Notes under the pieces: model-generated
The model's input: the letters and a program-made list of their open reading frames with translations, nothing else
Database searches by the model: none
Told to the model about the DNA's origin: nothing
Source of the DNA: Rhodocytophaga rosea
Lineage (GTDB): Bacteria; Bacteroidota; Bacteroidia; Cytophagales; 172606-1
NCBI RefSeq assembly: GCF_010119975.1
Contig: NZ_CP048222.1
Coordinates: forward strand, 2,746,501 to 2,810,500
Direction: 5' to 3'
DNA: 64,000 nucleotides
Translations under genes and position numbers: made by a program
Shown here: positions 55,959 to 64,000 of the stretch, piece by piece
Layout: each line of letters starts with the position of its first letter
Numbering within the stretch: the first letter of the stretch is position 1

Positions 55959-56837
55959 ATGCTATTATCTCCTAAAGTACTGGCTTCTATCAAAAACCTG
56001 CCATTACTGGCAAAAACCGTAGTAGATGGCTTTATGATGGGGGCGCATAAAAGTTTTAAGAAAGGAGCAGGTATGGAATTTAGCCAGTATCGCAGTTACC
56101 AGCCTGGAGATGATCTGCGCCAGCTCGACTGGAAATTATTTGCCCGTTCGGACCGGTATTACATCCGCGAATCGGAAACGGAAACCATTATTGCTGTCCG
56201 GTTGATATTGGATGCCAGTGCTTCTATGAACCATGCTGATGAAGGAATTACTAAAATAGAATATGCCCGCTATCTGGCAGCTTCACTGGCCTATCTGGCA
56301 AATAGTCTGGGAGATGCTACCGGCTTATATGTACTTCAAGAAAAAGAAATTATTACCCTTACGCCCAGGCAGGAACCCCAGCATTTACAGCGTTTATTTT
56401 ATCAGCTTACCAGAATTGAGCCCGGAGGTACTTTTGCCAGAAATGAAACAACAGAATCCATTTTTACCAACAGTCGCCGGAAAGAAATGGTTATCTTTAT
56501 TACAGATATGTACCAGCAGGCGCAGGAAATTTATAAGCTGATTGCCCGGCTGAAATCGTACAAAAATGAGGTAATTGTATTTCATTTAATGGGGCAAAAC
56601 GAAATGGAATTGAGTTATACTGGCAATACAACTTTTGAAGACTGGGAAACCGGACAGACCGTAGAAGTATCTCCTGAGGAGATACGCAGCCAATATAAAG
56701 ATGCCTTACAACAACATCTGACTCAAATCCGTCGGCAAATGCTGGACCTGGATATTGAATACCAGTTGCTGTTAATTACTCAGCCCTTGGACCAGGCTCT
56801 ACGGGATTTTCTTGTCAGGCGAAGTAAAGGGCAATAA
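55959..56837 (+). CDS. DUF58 domain protein
   Basis: A 292-residue protein with the DUF58 signature GMEFSQYRSYQPGDDLRQLDWKLFARSDRYYIRESETET at about 38-76, followed by a von Willebrand A-like domain: RLILDASASMNHA (a MIDAS-like DxSxS), EMVIFITDMYQQ, and NEVIVFHLMGQNE. DUF58 proteins work with a MoxR ATPase to assemble or insert complexes. Here no MoxR gene precedes it; it is the first gene of a three-gene operon with BatA-like and DUF4175-like proteins 48 bases downstream. The protein lacks a signal peptide. Confidence 0.9.
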   Translation: MLLSPKVLASIKNLPLLAKTVVDGFMMGAHKSFKKGAGMEFSQYRSYQPGDDLRQLDWKLFARSDRYYIRESETETIIAVRLILDASASMNHADEGITKIEYARYLAASLAYLANSLGDATGLYVLQEKEIITLTPRQEPQHLQRLFYQLTRIEPGGTFARNETTESIFTNSRRKEMVIFITDMYQQAQEIYKLIARLKSYKNEVIVFHLMGQNEMELSYTGNTTFEDWETGQTVEVSPEEIRSQYKDALQQHLTQIRRQMLDLDIEYQLLLITQPLDQALRDFLVRRSKGQ

Positions 56838-56885
56838 TCAAAAGGATTAATTTAAGATATATAATTACACAAATACAACCCCTGG

Positions 56886-58451
56886 ATGCTTCAGTTTCTA
56901 AATCCGGCCTATCTTGTTGCGTTAGTAGGGCTGGCTATACCCATAGCTATACACTTATGGAGCCGCAAAGCTGGCAAACGTATCAGAATCGGAAGTATTT
57001 CACTCTTACAGCATGCACCCAGCAAACAAATGCGCAGCATCCGACTGCATGAACTGGCTTTACTGCTCCTCCGCTGCCTGCTGTTGAGTTTACTTGTTTT
57101 GTTGATCGCCCAGCCGCAATGGATTAGTTCTCAACCAAAAAAGCAAGCCGGGTGGATTTTGATAAGTCCTCAGATAATTACGCAACTCAATATCAATACA
57201 AGCCTCCAACAGACTATTGATACGCTGCGACAAAATGGATATGAAATAAGACTTTTTGAAAGTGGTTTTACAAAAATAGAAACCAGTACTATTTCCGAAA
57301 AAAAAATACTACAATCTAATACTTCCTATTGGTCGTTACTCAAAGAGGCTGAAAATCAATTGCCTTCCGGCACCCATGTATATGCCATTACCGAAGAAAA
57401 TTTGCAGGCTTTTCAAGGCAAACGTCCTTCTACCGATCTAAATCTTCAATGGATTACTGTTCCCACACCAGATACCAGCAACATCTGGCTTTCCGATGCT
57501 TTCGTGGACAAAACCGACAGCTTACGCATACAAATAGGAGTTAGCCAGCCGGAAGGCAATGCCTTTCAAACCCTTACTCGCAAAAAACCTCCTGCTCCCA
57601 TTACTGTATCTGAAATGGGATTACCTGCTATGAAAATCACTCCAACCAATGGCCGCTTTACTATTGCGCTTTCTGGAACAGATCAGGTGATACAAGCAGA
57701 TACCTCGACACAAACCATAAGTATTCTCTATGAACAAGAAACCAGTGAGGATGCCAGCTATGTATCCTCAGCCATTCAAGCAATCACCGAATTTACCAGG
57801 AGAAAAATAAACTTAGTTCAGGTAAAACAAGCATCACAGATACCTGCGAATACAAACTGGCTTTTCTGGCTTTCCTCACAACCCATACCAACACAATGGC
57901 AGGCAAACGTAAAAAATGGAATGCACCTGCTGCAATATGCTTCCTCAGAAAAGTTTATCAGTACACAAACCTGGTTACAACTTCGGGAATATTCAACAAT
58001 TCCTATTTACCTAAACCGTATCTCAGAAGCCGACCCGGAAGGCGACTCTATCTGGGAAAGCGGAACCGGAAAACCTGTTCTTACACAAGAGCAACAAGAA
58101 AAAGGCAGTATTCTTCGCCTGTATACCCGTTTCCATCCACAATGGAATGGCTTAGTTTGGGATGCATCCTTTGCTGAGACACTCTTACAATTACTTCACA
58201 AAAACAGCTGGGAACCTCAATTTCGATCAAGTGACAAATACGATCTGCGCATGATTAGCCTGCAGCAACTTTTGCCGCTGCAAACGCAAGCGCCTACAAA
58301 ATTGGAAGAAACCAGGCAGCTTACTAACTTACATATTCCGCTCTGGATACTCATTGTACTTGTATTGGTAGTGGAAAGATGGATTTCGGAGAGAAAGCGT
58401 ACCCTTGCAGAAAATCAGAAGAAAAATCCGGCTCAACAGGTAGTTTCATGA
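56886..58451 (+). CDS. BatA-like membrane protein (N-terminal BatA domain)
   Basis: A 521-residue membrane protein. It starts with the BatA-domain signature MLQFLNPAYLVALVGLAIPIAIHLW and continues HELALLLLRCLLLSLLVLLIAQPQW (two N-terminal helices). A large periplasmic region with no strong motif follows, and one helix near the C-terminus (LWILIVLVLVVERWISERKR). It resembles the N-terminal part of Bat aerotolerance proteins. Its stop codon overlaps the start of the DUF4175-like gene in ATGA, so translation is coupled. It probably forms a membrane complex with its two neighbours. Confidence 0.82.
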   Translation: MLQFLNPAYLVALVGLAIPIAIHLWSRKAGKRIRIGSISLLQHAPSKQMRSIRLHELALLLLRCLLLSLLVLLIAQPQWISSQPKKQAGWILISPQIITQLNINTSLQQTIDTLRQNGYEIRLFESGFTKIETSTISEKKILQSNTSYWSLLKEAENQLPSGTHVYAITEENLQAFQGKRPSTDLNLQWITVPTPDTSNIWLSDAFVDKTDSLRIQIGVSQPEGNAFQTLTRKKPPAPITVSEMGLPAMKITPTNGRFTIALSGTDQVIQADTSTQTISILYEQETSEDASYVSSAIQAITEFTRRKINLVQVKQASQIPANTNWLFWLSSQPIPTQWQANVKNGMHLLQYASSEKFISTQTWLQLREYSTIPIYLNRISEADPEGDSIWESGTGKPVLTQEQQEKGSILRLYTRFHPQWNGLVWDASFAETLLQLLHKNSWEPQFRSSDKYDLRMISLQQLLPLQTQAPTKLEETRQLTNLHIPLWILIVLVLVVERWISERKRTLAENQKKNPAQQVVS

Positions 58452-60604
58452 GTAAAACATATTCTATACTCACCAGCTTACAAAAGCAATGGCAACGTAG
58501 GCAGCTATTTCAACTGCTGCTGCAAGCTGCTGCCATTACGTTGGTAGTTACTCTGTTGCTATATAAAATTCTAGGCATATCATTCCTAATAGCCATTCCA
58601 GTATTTGCCGGAGTATTTGCAGTTTTGAAATGGACTACCCAGACGATTACCAGCCAACGTATAGCCAGACATTTAAACAGCACTTTTCCCATCCTGGAAG
58701 AAAGTTGCGAATTATTAATAAAACCTGAAAGCTCATTAACCTTACTTGAACGTTTACAAGTAAGCCGCCTGGAGAAAAGATTAACAGAAATATTATCTTC
58801 GGCCCTGCTCCCTTTCCGCTGGAAAACACCTCTGATCTGGCTCACCGGAAGTCTGTTGCTTGCTGGTTTTATCTGGTGGCTGCCTCTTGCTTTTCCTGAT
58901 TCAACGCCACTACCCAAAACTGCTTATCCATCCATTATTCAGCGGACAAGCCTAGCCTCATTGCCGGAGATCACTGCCTTGAATATTCGTGTCCAACCTC
59001 CTTCATACACAGGCAAGGCTGTTTTTTTCCAGCAGAATCCCCATGTTCAGGCAGATGCAGGTGCTATACTAAGCTGGAATATTCAACTCAGTCACCCGGC
59101 AGATAGTGTTTATGTGGTATTGAATGATAAACAAGTCATAAGATGCACACCACTAAAGAATCAAACCAATACTTATTCCGCTTCTTTTACCCTTGTAGAA
59201 AATGGGTTTTACCAGATTATAATAAACGGCAAAACTTCAGACTATTATACCCTGGAAGCCATTCCAGATAAGCCACCAGTTATTACCGTTTCCTCGCCAG
59301 AACCTTATACTGAAATCTTGTTTGGGCAAAGTTTACAAAGACAGGTAAAGATGACTATAACTGACGATCATGGCCTTCGAAATGCATATATGGTAGCCAC
59401 AGTTGCCAAAGGAACCGGAGAAGCTGTAAAATTCCGGGAGGAAAAACTGCCCTTGCCAGTATCATTTAAGCCTTTTCAGAAACAAGCTGATGTGCAGAAA
59501 AATCTCGATCTGTCACAATTTACTATGGCTCCCGGAGATGAGCTGTATTTTTACGTAGAAGCGCTCGATAACCATGGGCTTTCAGGCCGGACAGATATGT
59601 ATTTTATTGCCCTGGAAGATACAGCTAATATTAGCACGGTAGCCGACCTTTCTATGGGTATTAATCCGGTACCGGAATATTTCCGAAGCCAGCGGCAGAT
59701 TATTATTGACACCGAAAAACTCATTAAACAGCGATCTGACATCAGCCAGGCTGAGTTTACTTCGCAAAGCAACAACATAGGGGTAGATCAGAAAATATTG
59801 CGGCTGCGGTATGGTAAGTTTCTGGGCGAAGAGTTTGAAAGCCAAATTGGGGCAGTAGCCGGACAAGAGGAAATGGAAAAAGAAGGTATCGAGGTAGAAC
59901 AGCATTTTGCAGGCGATGGCCACGACCATTCCAAAGATGGACTGGAATCTTATATGCATTTACATGATCAGTCAGAGGAAGCTACTTTTTTTGAACCAGC
60001 CTTAAAAGCGCAGTTGAAAGCAGCCCTGGCACAAATGTGGGAAGCTGAATTAAGGCTGCGTACTTCCCGTCCGAAGGAAGCCCTGCCCTTTGAATATAAG
60101 GCATTACAATTACTCAAAGAAGTACAGCAAAAGTCCAGGGCTTATGTGAGCAAAACCGGTTATGAACCTCCTCCCATCAAACCTGCGGAACTCCGCCTGA
60201 CCGGAGAGCTGGATAAAATTCAACAGCCCTCTGTCAAAGAAGAAAGAGAAAATGCTCTGGTATATCCCAACATCCGGCAATCGCTTGCGGTACTTGAACA
60301 CGTCAAAAATGGCCGCAAACCTGACAAGCAGCAAATAGCCATTCTGGAAAAAGCAGGCTCTGAAATGAGTGCGGCTGCCATTGAGCAGCCTGGCAAATAC
60401 TTACAGGTGCTTTCTGCGTTGAAGCAACTGACAGGTGAATTGAGAAACCCTGCGTCTGCAATTTGCCATGCTTGTATAACAACCGTAGAAAAAGCGTTCT
60501 GGCAACTGTTGCCGCCAGCACAAAAAACGCCGCAAGTTCCGGAAACAGCTCCAGGCAAACTGGCTGATTCGTATTTTAGATACCTGCAGACTGCCACTCA
60601 TTAA
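58448..60604 (+). CDS. DUF4175-like membrane protein
   Basis: A 718-residue membrane protein. The start was placed at ATG 58448, which overlaps the BatA-like stop in ATGA; the longer frame from 58379 lies inside the other gene. Two N-terminal helices (FQLLLQAAAITLVVTLLLYKILG, FLIAIPVFAGVFAVLKW) and a third (LIWLTGSLLLAGFIWWLPL) are followed by a large periplasmic part with Ig-like strands and a C-terminal helical tail with a His-rich spot (FAGDGHDHSKDG). The family is linked to the DUF58-Bat module and has no known activity. Confidence 0.78.
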   Translation: MSKTYSILTSLQKQWQRRQLFQLLLQAAAITLVVTLLLYKILGISFLIAIPVFAGVFAVLKWTTQTITSQRIARHLNSTFPILEESCELLIKPESSLTLLERLQVSRLEKRLTEILSSALLPFRWKTPLIWLTGSLLLAGFIWWLPLAFPDSTPLPKTAYPSIIQRTSLASLPEITALNIRVQPPSYTGKAVFFQQNPHVQADAGAILSWNIQLSHPADSVYVVLNDKQVIRCTPLKNQTNTYSASFTLVENGFYQIIINGKTSDYYTLEAIPDKPPVITVSSPEPYTEILFGQSLQRQVKMTITDDHGLRNAYMVATVAKGTGEAVKFREEKLPLPVSFKPFQKQADVQKNLDLSQFTMAPGDELYFYVEALDNHGLSGRTDMYFIALEDTANISTVADLSMGINPVPEYFRSQRQIIIDTEKLIKQRSDISQAEFTSQSNNIGVDQKILRLRYGKFLGEEFESQIGAVAGQEEMEKEGIEVEQHFAGDGHDHSKDGLESYMHLHDQSEEATFFEPALKAQLKAALAQMWEAELRLRTSRPKEALPFEYKALQLLKEVQQKSRAYVSKTGYEPPPIKPAELRLTGELDKIQQPSVKEERENALVYPNIRQSLAVLEHVKNGRKPDKQQIAILEKAGSEMSAAAIEQPGKYLQVLSALKQLTGELRNPASAICHACITTVEKAFWQLLPPAQKTPQVPETAPGKLADSYFRYLQTATH

Positions 60605-60634
60605 GCTATTGGTTTACAATAATCACCTCACTGT

Positions 60635-61186
60635 ATGCACATATTTGCGGAGACAAAGCGGTTTATATTAAGGGAAATTCTTCCAGAAGACGAAGAGGGC
60701 TTGTTTGAACTTGACTCCGATCCTGAAGTTCACCGCTATTTAGGCAATAAGCCTGTCAGAGATAAAGAGCAAGTGAAAGAAACAATCCGGTACATCCGCC
60801 AACAATATGTGGACAATGGAATTGGCAGATGGGCGATCATTGAAAAATCGACTCACCATTTTGTAGGCTGGACAGGACTTAAATTAGTAAAAGAACAATT
60901 CAATCATCATATCAACTATTACGATTTAGGATATAGGCTTCTCAGGAAATACTGGGGAAAAGGCATAGCCACCGAAACTGCCCTTGCTTCATTACAATAT
61001 GGGTTTGATACCCTTCACCTCCCACAGATATATGCCATGGCGCATACGGAAAATGCAGGTTCTAATCAGATTCTGACAAAAGCAGGTCTAATGCTAATAG
61101 AAACTTTTGAGCTGGAAGGAATCAAACATAACTGGTATAAGATCGAAAAACAGGAATGGGCAGCAAGAAAACTCAACCAACCATAA
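60635..61186 (+). CDS. GNAT-family N-acetyltransferase (RimJ/RimL type)
   Basis: A 183-residue acetyltransferase using acetyl-CoA. The RimL pattern is plain: TKRFILREILPEDEEGLFELDSDPEVHRYLG at about 6-36, GWTGLKLVKEQ, DLGYRLLRKYWGKGIATE (the Q/R-x-x-G-x-G/A acetyl-CoA loop is RKYWGKGIATE), and ALASLQYGF then NAGSNQILTKAGL. Acceptors include ribosomal protein N-termini or small amines; the one here is unknown. It follows the DUF4175-like gene by 30 bases, but a shared role is not evident. Confidence 0.92.
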   Translation: MHIFAETKRFILREILPEDEEGLFELDSDPEVHRYLGNKPVRDKEQVKETIRYIRQQYVDNGIGRWAIIEKSTHHFVGWTGLKLVKEQFNHHINYYDLGYRLLRKYWGKGIATETALASLQYGFDTLHLPQIYAMAHTENAGSNQILTKAGLMLIETFELEGIKHNWYKIEKQEWAARKLNQP

Positions 61187-61311
61187 TTATTTTCCAAACT
61201 CTAATCAAAAGAGATTAGTATATAGAAAAATTTAACAATGTATTTTCTCATCCGGTATTCCTTTACTGTACGTACAAATTCTTTTGTTCAACGTATTCCC
61301 TCGCCCATTGT

Positions 61312-62319
61312 ATGAGAACTCCACTATGTGCCTATTCCATAAGGTTCTTTTTAATGATTATCGTTACAGGAATCGCGATTGTAAGCAAAGCCCAGACTGC
61401 CCAGCCGCTTTCTATCACATTAGAAAACTTTGAATATCCTTATCCTACGCAATACATTCAATTCGCTGCAGAAAATCAGGATCTGAAGATGGCCTATATG
61501 GATGTAAAACCAAGCGGACAATCTAATGGCAAAACAATTCTATTATTTCACGGAAAGAATTTTGGAGGCTATTACTGGAAAAATGTAATTCAGGCACTGT
61601 CACAGCAAGGCTTCCGGATAGTGGTACCAGACCAGATTGGATTTGGCCGTTCTTCCAAACCAGATATTCATTATAGTTTCCATGCATTGGCCAGCCATAC
61701 CAAAGCGCTGCTTGATTCACTTCGCATTACACAAACAACCATAATCGGCCATTCGATGGGAGGTATGCTGGCTACCAGATTTACTCTGCTGTTTCCGCAA
61801 ATGGTGAGTCACCTCATTCTGGAGAATCCCATCGGACTGGAAGATTACCGGATTTATGTGCCTTATACGCCACTGGATAAATCATATGCTGAAGAGTTAA
61901 AAACCACTGAAGAGAGCATTCGCAAATACCACCAATTCTATTATGTACAATGGAAGCCTGAGTACGAAGCATATGTGCAGGCCATGGCTGGCGTGAAGAA
62001 GAGCAGTGAATATCCAAGGTATGCCAGAGCAGCAGCTCTTACCTCACAAATGATTTATGAACAGCCGGTTTGTTATGAATTTACTTACATTCAGCCTCCT
62101 ACTTTACTTATTATCGGGCAGGAAGACCGCACCGTGGTAGGAAAAGCAAAGGTAAGTAAAGAGAACCTCAGTAAAGTAGGCCAGTATCCTGCTCTGGGCA
62201 AACAAACAGCTAAACTGATTCCCAAATCTACCTTAATAGAATTACCCAATGTAGGGCATATTCCACACCTGGAAGCTTCCGAGCGGTTTATGCAGGAAAT
62301 ACTTAAGTTTTTAAAATAA
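61312..62319 (+). CDS. Exported alpha/beta hydrolase
   Basis: A 335-residue hydrolase with a signal peptide (about 1-28, ending in SKAQT). The catalytic triad is visible: nucleophile Ser148 in GHSMGG, acid Asp272 in GQEDRTVVG and His316 in NVGHIPHLE. The oxyanion HG motif is LLFHGKNFGGYYW. The cap region between Gly160 and Pro260 is helical. It acts in the periplasm or outside the cell on an unknown ester or related substrate. It is a single gene with its own spacing of 125 bases from the GNAT gene. Confidence 0.92.
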   Translation: MRTPLCAYSIRFFLMIIVTGIAIVSKAQTAQPLSITLENFEYPYPTQYIQFAAENQDLKMAYMDVKPSGQSNGKTILLFHGKNFGGYYWKNVIQALSQQGFRIVVPDQIGFGRSSKPDIHYSFHALASHTKALLDSLRITQTTIIGHSMGGMLATRFTLLFPQMVSHLILENPIGLEDYRIYVPYTPLDKSYAEELKTTEESIRKYHQFYYVQWKPEYEAYVQAMAGVKKSSEYPRYARAAALTSQMIYEQPVCYEFTYIQPPTLLIIGQEDRTVVGKAKVSKENLSKVGQYPALGKQTAKLIPKSTLIELPNVGHIPHLEASERFMQEILKFLK

Positions 62320-62366
62320 TCCTTCTGTATATAATTTCTGCTATTTCTAAAGTTTTCAAGCCACAC

Positions 62367-63089
62367 ATGATCCCAGAACAGACAGCTTCCTTCCATGTAT
62401 ATCCCTTGGGCGATGCAGCGATTGTAGTGGAATTTGGAACAGCAATCAGCGAGGATGTACACAAAAAAGTACGGGCATTTGCTGCTTATCTGGAGAAAAA
62501 TCGATTTCCGGGCATGATCGAATATGTGCCTGCGTTTACAACAGTTACCTTATTTTATGATCCCTGGATGGTGAGCAAGCTAGGAAAACTGGATGCCTAC
62601 CAGGAAATCGTACATACTATTCAACAGATAGAAAATAAGGTAGAGGAAATAGAATTACCTGAAGCCAGGTTAGTGGAAATTCCAGTGTATTATGGAGATG
62701 AATTTGGCCCTGATCTAGCATTTGTGGCAGAGCATGCTCATTTGACAATTCCAGAAATTATTGATATACATTCCGGTGCAGAATACCTGGTATATATGAT
62801 TGGCTTTGCACCTGGTTTTCCTTATCTCGGAGGTATGGACACACGCATTGCTGCCCCAAGAAGATCAAGTCCCAGAAGGGTGATACCGGCAGGTTCAGTG
62901 GGAATAGCAGGTAATCAAACCGGCATCTATCCCCTGGAAACACCTGGTGGCTGGCAACTCATTGGCCGAACTCTTGTATCATTGTTTGATCCGCAACGGC
63001 AGCCACCAGTACTTTTACAAGCTGGGGATAAAGTCCGTTTTGTGCCTATAAGCAAAGCAGAATATGCAGCTTATAAATCTCACCCATGA
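62367..63089 (+). CDS. pxpB: 5-oxoprolinase subunit PxpB
   Basis: A 240-residue cytoplasmic subunit of the KipI/PxpB type. Marks: FHVYPLGDAAIVVEFG at the start, GMIEYVPAFTTVTLFYDP, and the signature MIGFAPGFPYLGGMDTRIAAPRRSSPRRVIPAGSVGIAGNQTGIYPLETPGGWQLIGRT in the C-terminal half. With PxpC (and PxpA) it hydrolyses 5-oxoproline to glutamate using ATP, removing a damage product of glutamine and glutathione. The next gene overlaps it in ATGA. PxpA may lie beyond the window. Confidence 0.95.
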   Translation: MIPEQTASFHVYPLGDAAIVVEFGTAISEDVHKKVRAFAAYLEKNRFPGMIEYVPAFTTVTLFYDPWMVSKLGKLDAYQEIVHTIQQIENKVEEIELPEARLVEIPVYYGDEFGPDLAFVAEHAHLTIPEIIDIHSGAEYLVYMIGFAPGFPYLGGMDTRIAAPRRSSPRRVIPAGSVGIAGNQTGIYPLETPGGWQLIGRTLVSLFDPQRQPPVLLQAGDKVRFVPISKAEYAAYKSHP

Positions 63090-64000
63090 GCCTTGAAATT
63101 ATCAGACCTGGTTTGTTAACTACTGTTCAGGACACAGGCAGGTACCATTTCCGAAAGCAAGGCATTATTGTAAGCGGCGCTATGGATACCTTTGCTTTGC
63201 GGATTGGCAATCTGCTGGTAGGCAACTCGGAAGAAGAGGCAGCGCTGGAAATCACATTTGCCGGGCCAGAAATCCGTTTTACACAGCCTCATCTGATCGC
63301 CATTACTGGCACGCTTGGCACAACTTATATTAATAATGAGCCTGTTTCTTTATGGAAACCAGTATTTGTACCCAAAGACAGTGTATTAACTTTTGGACTG
63401 CCAAGAACAGGATGCCGGGCCTATCTTACCATAGCCGGAGGATTAGATGTTCCGAAAGTAATGGGAAGTTATGCTACCTATATGCGGGCTAAAATGGGAG
63501 GCTGGTTTGGAAGACCTTTACAAGCCGGAGATATTCTTCCCTGCAAAGAACCTACAGGATATACCCACAAACTTAACAATCTGGTAAAAACAGATGCTCA
63601 GCCTTATGTACAGGCAACTTGGGGCTTCGCTTCCAGGTATTATCCGGCAATAACCCATGAACCAGTGATCCGGGTGATGAGAGGGCCGGAATACGACCAT
63701 TTGCCCGAACAAAGCAAAGCTGATCTATGGAACAAGAGTTTTCAGGTATCTACCCAATCTGATAGAATGGGATTTCGCCTGCAGGGAAGTAAGCTAGCTT
63801 TGAATAATCCGGTAGAACTCATTTCAAGTGCGGTTACTTTCGGCACCATACAACTTCCGCCGGATGGCAATCCTATCATTTTGATGGCCGATCACCAGAC
63901 AACCGGCGGCTATCCCAGAATTGCCCAGGTTATCTCTGCCGATTTATCTATACTGGCACAGGTTTTACCTCAACAAACGATCCGCTTTAAAGAAATTTCT
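63086..64000 (+). CDS. pxpC: 5-oxoprolinase subunit PxpC (partial, cut by window end)
   Basis: The start ATG at 63086 overlaps the pxpB stop in ATGA, so translation is coupled. The 305 visible residues are the KipA/PxpC carboxyltransferase-like domain: MSLEIIRPGLLTTVQDTGRYHFRKQGI, SGAMDTFALRIGNLLVGN, ALEITFAGPEIRF, CRAYLTIAGGLDVPKVMGS and GTIQLPPDGNPIILMADHQTTGGYPRIAQV. Family length is about 330, so only the end is missing. It is a subunit of ATP-dependent 5-oxoprolinase with PxpB. Confidence 0.95.
   Translation, partial: MSLEIIRPGLLTTVQDTGRYHFRKQGIIVSGAMDTFALRIGNLLVGNSEEEAALEITFAGPEIRFTQPHLIAITGTLGTTYINNEPVSLWKPVFVPKDSVLTFGLPRTGCRAYLTIAGGLDVPKVMGSYATYMRAKMGGWFGRPLQAGDILPCKEPTGYTHKLNNLVKTDAQPYVQATWGFASRYYPAITHEPVIRVMRGPEYDHLPEQSKADLWNKSFQVSTQSDRMGFRLQGSKLALNNPVELISSAVTFGTIQLPPDGNPIILMADHQTTGGYPRIAQVISADLSILAQVLPQQTIRFKEIS

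Overview
The window looks like chromosomal DNA of a Bacteroidota bacterium, most likely of the Cytophagales. The signs are a moderate-to-low GC content, a TonB-dependent receptor with a carboxypeptidase-regulatory-like N-terminus, a beta-propeller/Y_Y_Y sensor kinase, FtsX-type permeases with the short N-terminal prefix domain typical of this group, promoters of the -33 TTG / -7 TAnnTTTG type, and almost no Shine-Dalgarno sequences. No rRNA, tRNA, CRISPR array or complete mobile element was found. All calls come from reading motifs by eye, without database searches.

Layout. 0-7.5 kb (mostly minus strand): an IS3 OrfA relic, a small secreted protein, a quinone-oxidoreductase-like dehydrogenase, an atypical SDR, an AraC regulator, and a 1084-residue adenylate cyclase/STAND ATPase/LuxR fusion. 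7.5-12.6 kb: an IS3 OrfB relic, a TlpA-like and a redoxin gene, a decayed 3' end of a group II intron, and a frameshifted KefB-type antiporter. 13-24.2 kb: a TonB receptor with a palindrome over its promoter, convergent with a PadR plus three-permease operon. 24.5-31 kb: an AI-2E family transporter, small proteins, a divergent SnoaL-like/MarR pair with a shared inverted repeat, a cyclase-family lipoprotein and a divergent NAD-dependent DNA ligase. 31-34.6 kb: a minus-strand run of small uncharacterised genes with a Rnk/GreA-like factor and a DUF932 protein. 34.6-45.2 kb: a trans-sulfuration enzyme, a MauG-type di-haem peroxidase, a propeller sensor kinase, a membrane-anchored ATC-hydrolase-like protein and a PQQ dehydrogenase with a cytochrome c domain. 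45.3-53.8 kb: a frameshifted Tat-exported Gfo/Idh/MocA oxidoreductase, Maf, a CPBP protease, an active/inactive M16 peptidase pair and a GT39 glycosyltransferase. 54-55 kb: a decayed IS5-family element. 55.2-64 kb: a STAS-like protein, a DUF58-BatA-DUF4175 operon, a GNAT acetyltransferase, an alpha/beta hydrolase, and pxpB-pxpC, the latter cut by the window end.

How genes work together. The clearest functional units are the PadR-permease operon, the M16 pair (one subunit with HxxEH, one without), the MarR/SnoaL-like divergent pair, the TlpA-redoxin pair, the DUF58-BatA-DUF4175 module (ATGA overlap) and 5-oxoprolinase PxpBC (ATGA overlap). The two broken enzyme genes each look as if they lost one G from a G4 run, so both could be assembly errors rather than real mutations. 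The less explained parts are the 29-34.6 kb stretch (accessory-type ligase plus small unknown genes) and the cyclase/LuxR fusion with changed substrate-specifying residues.
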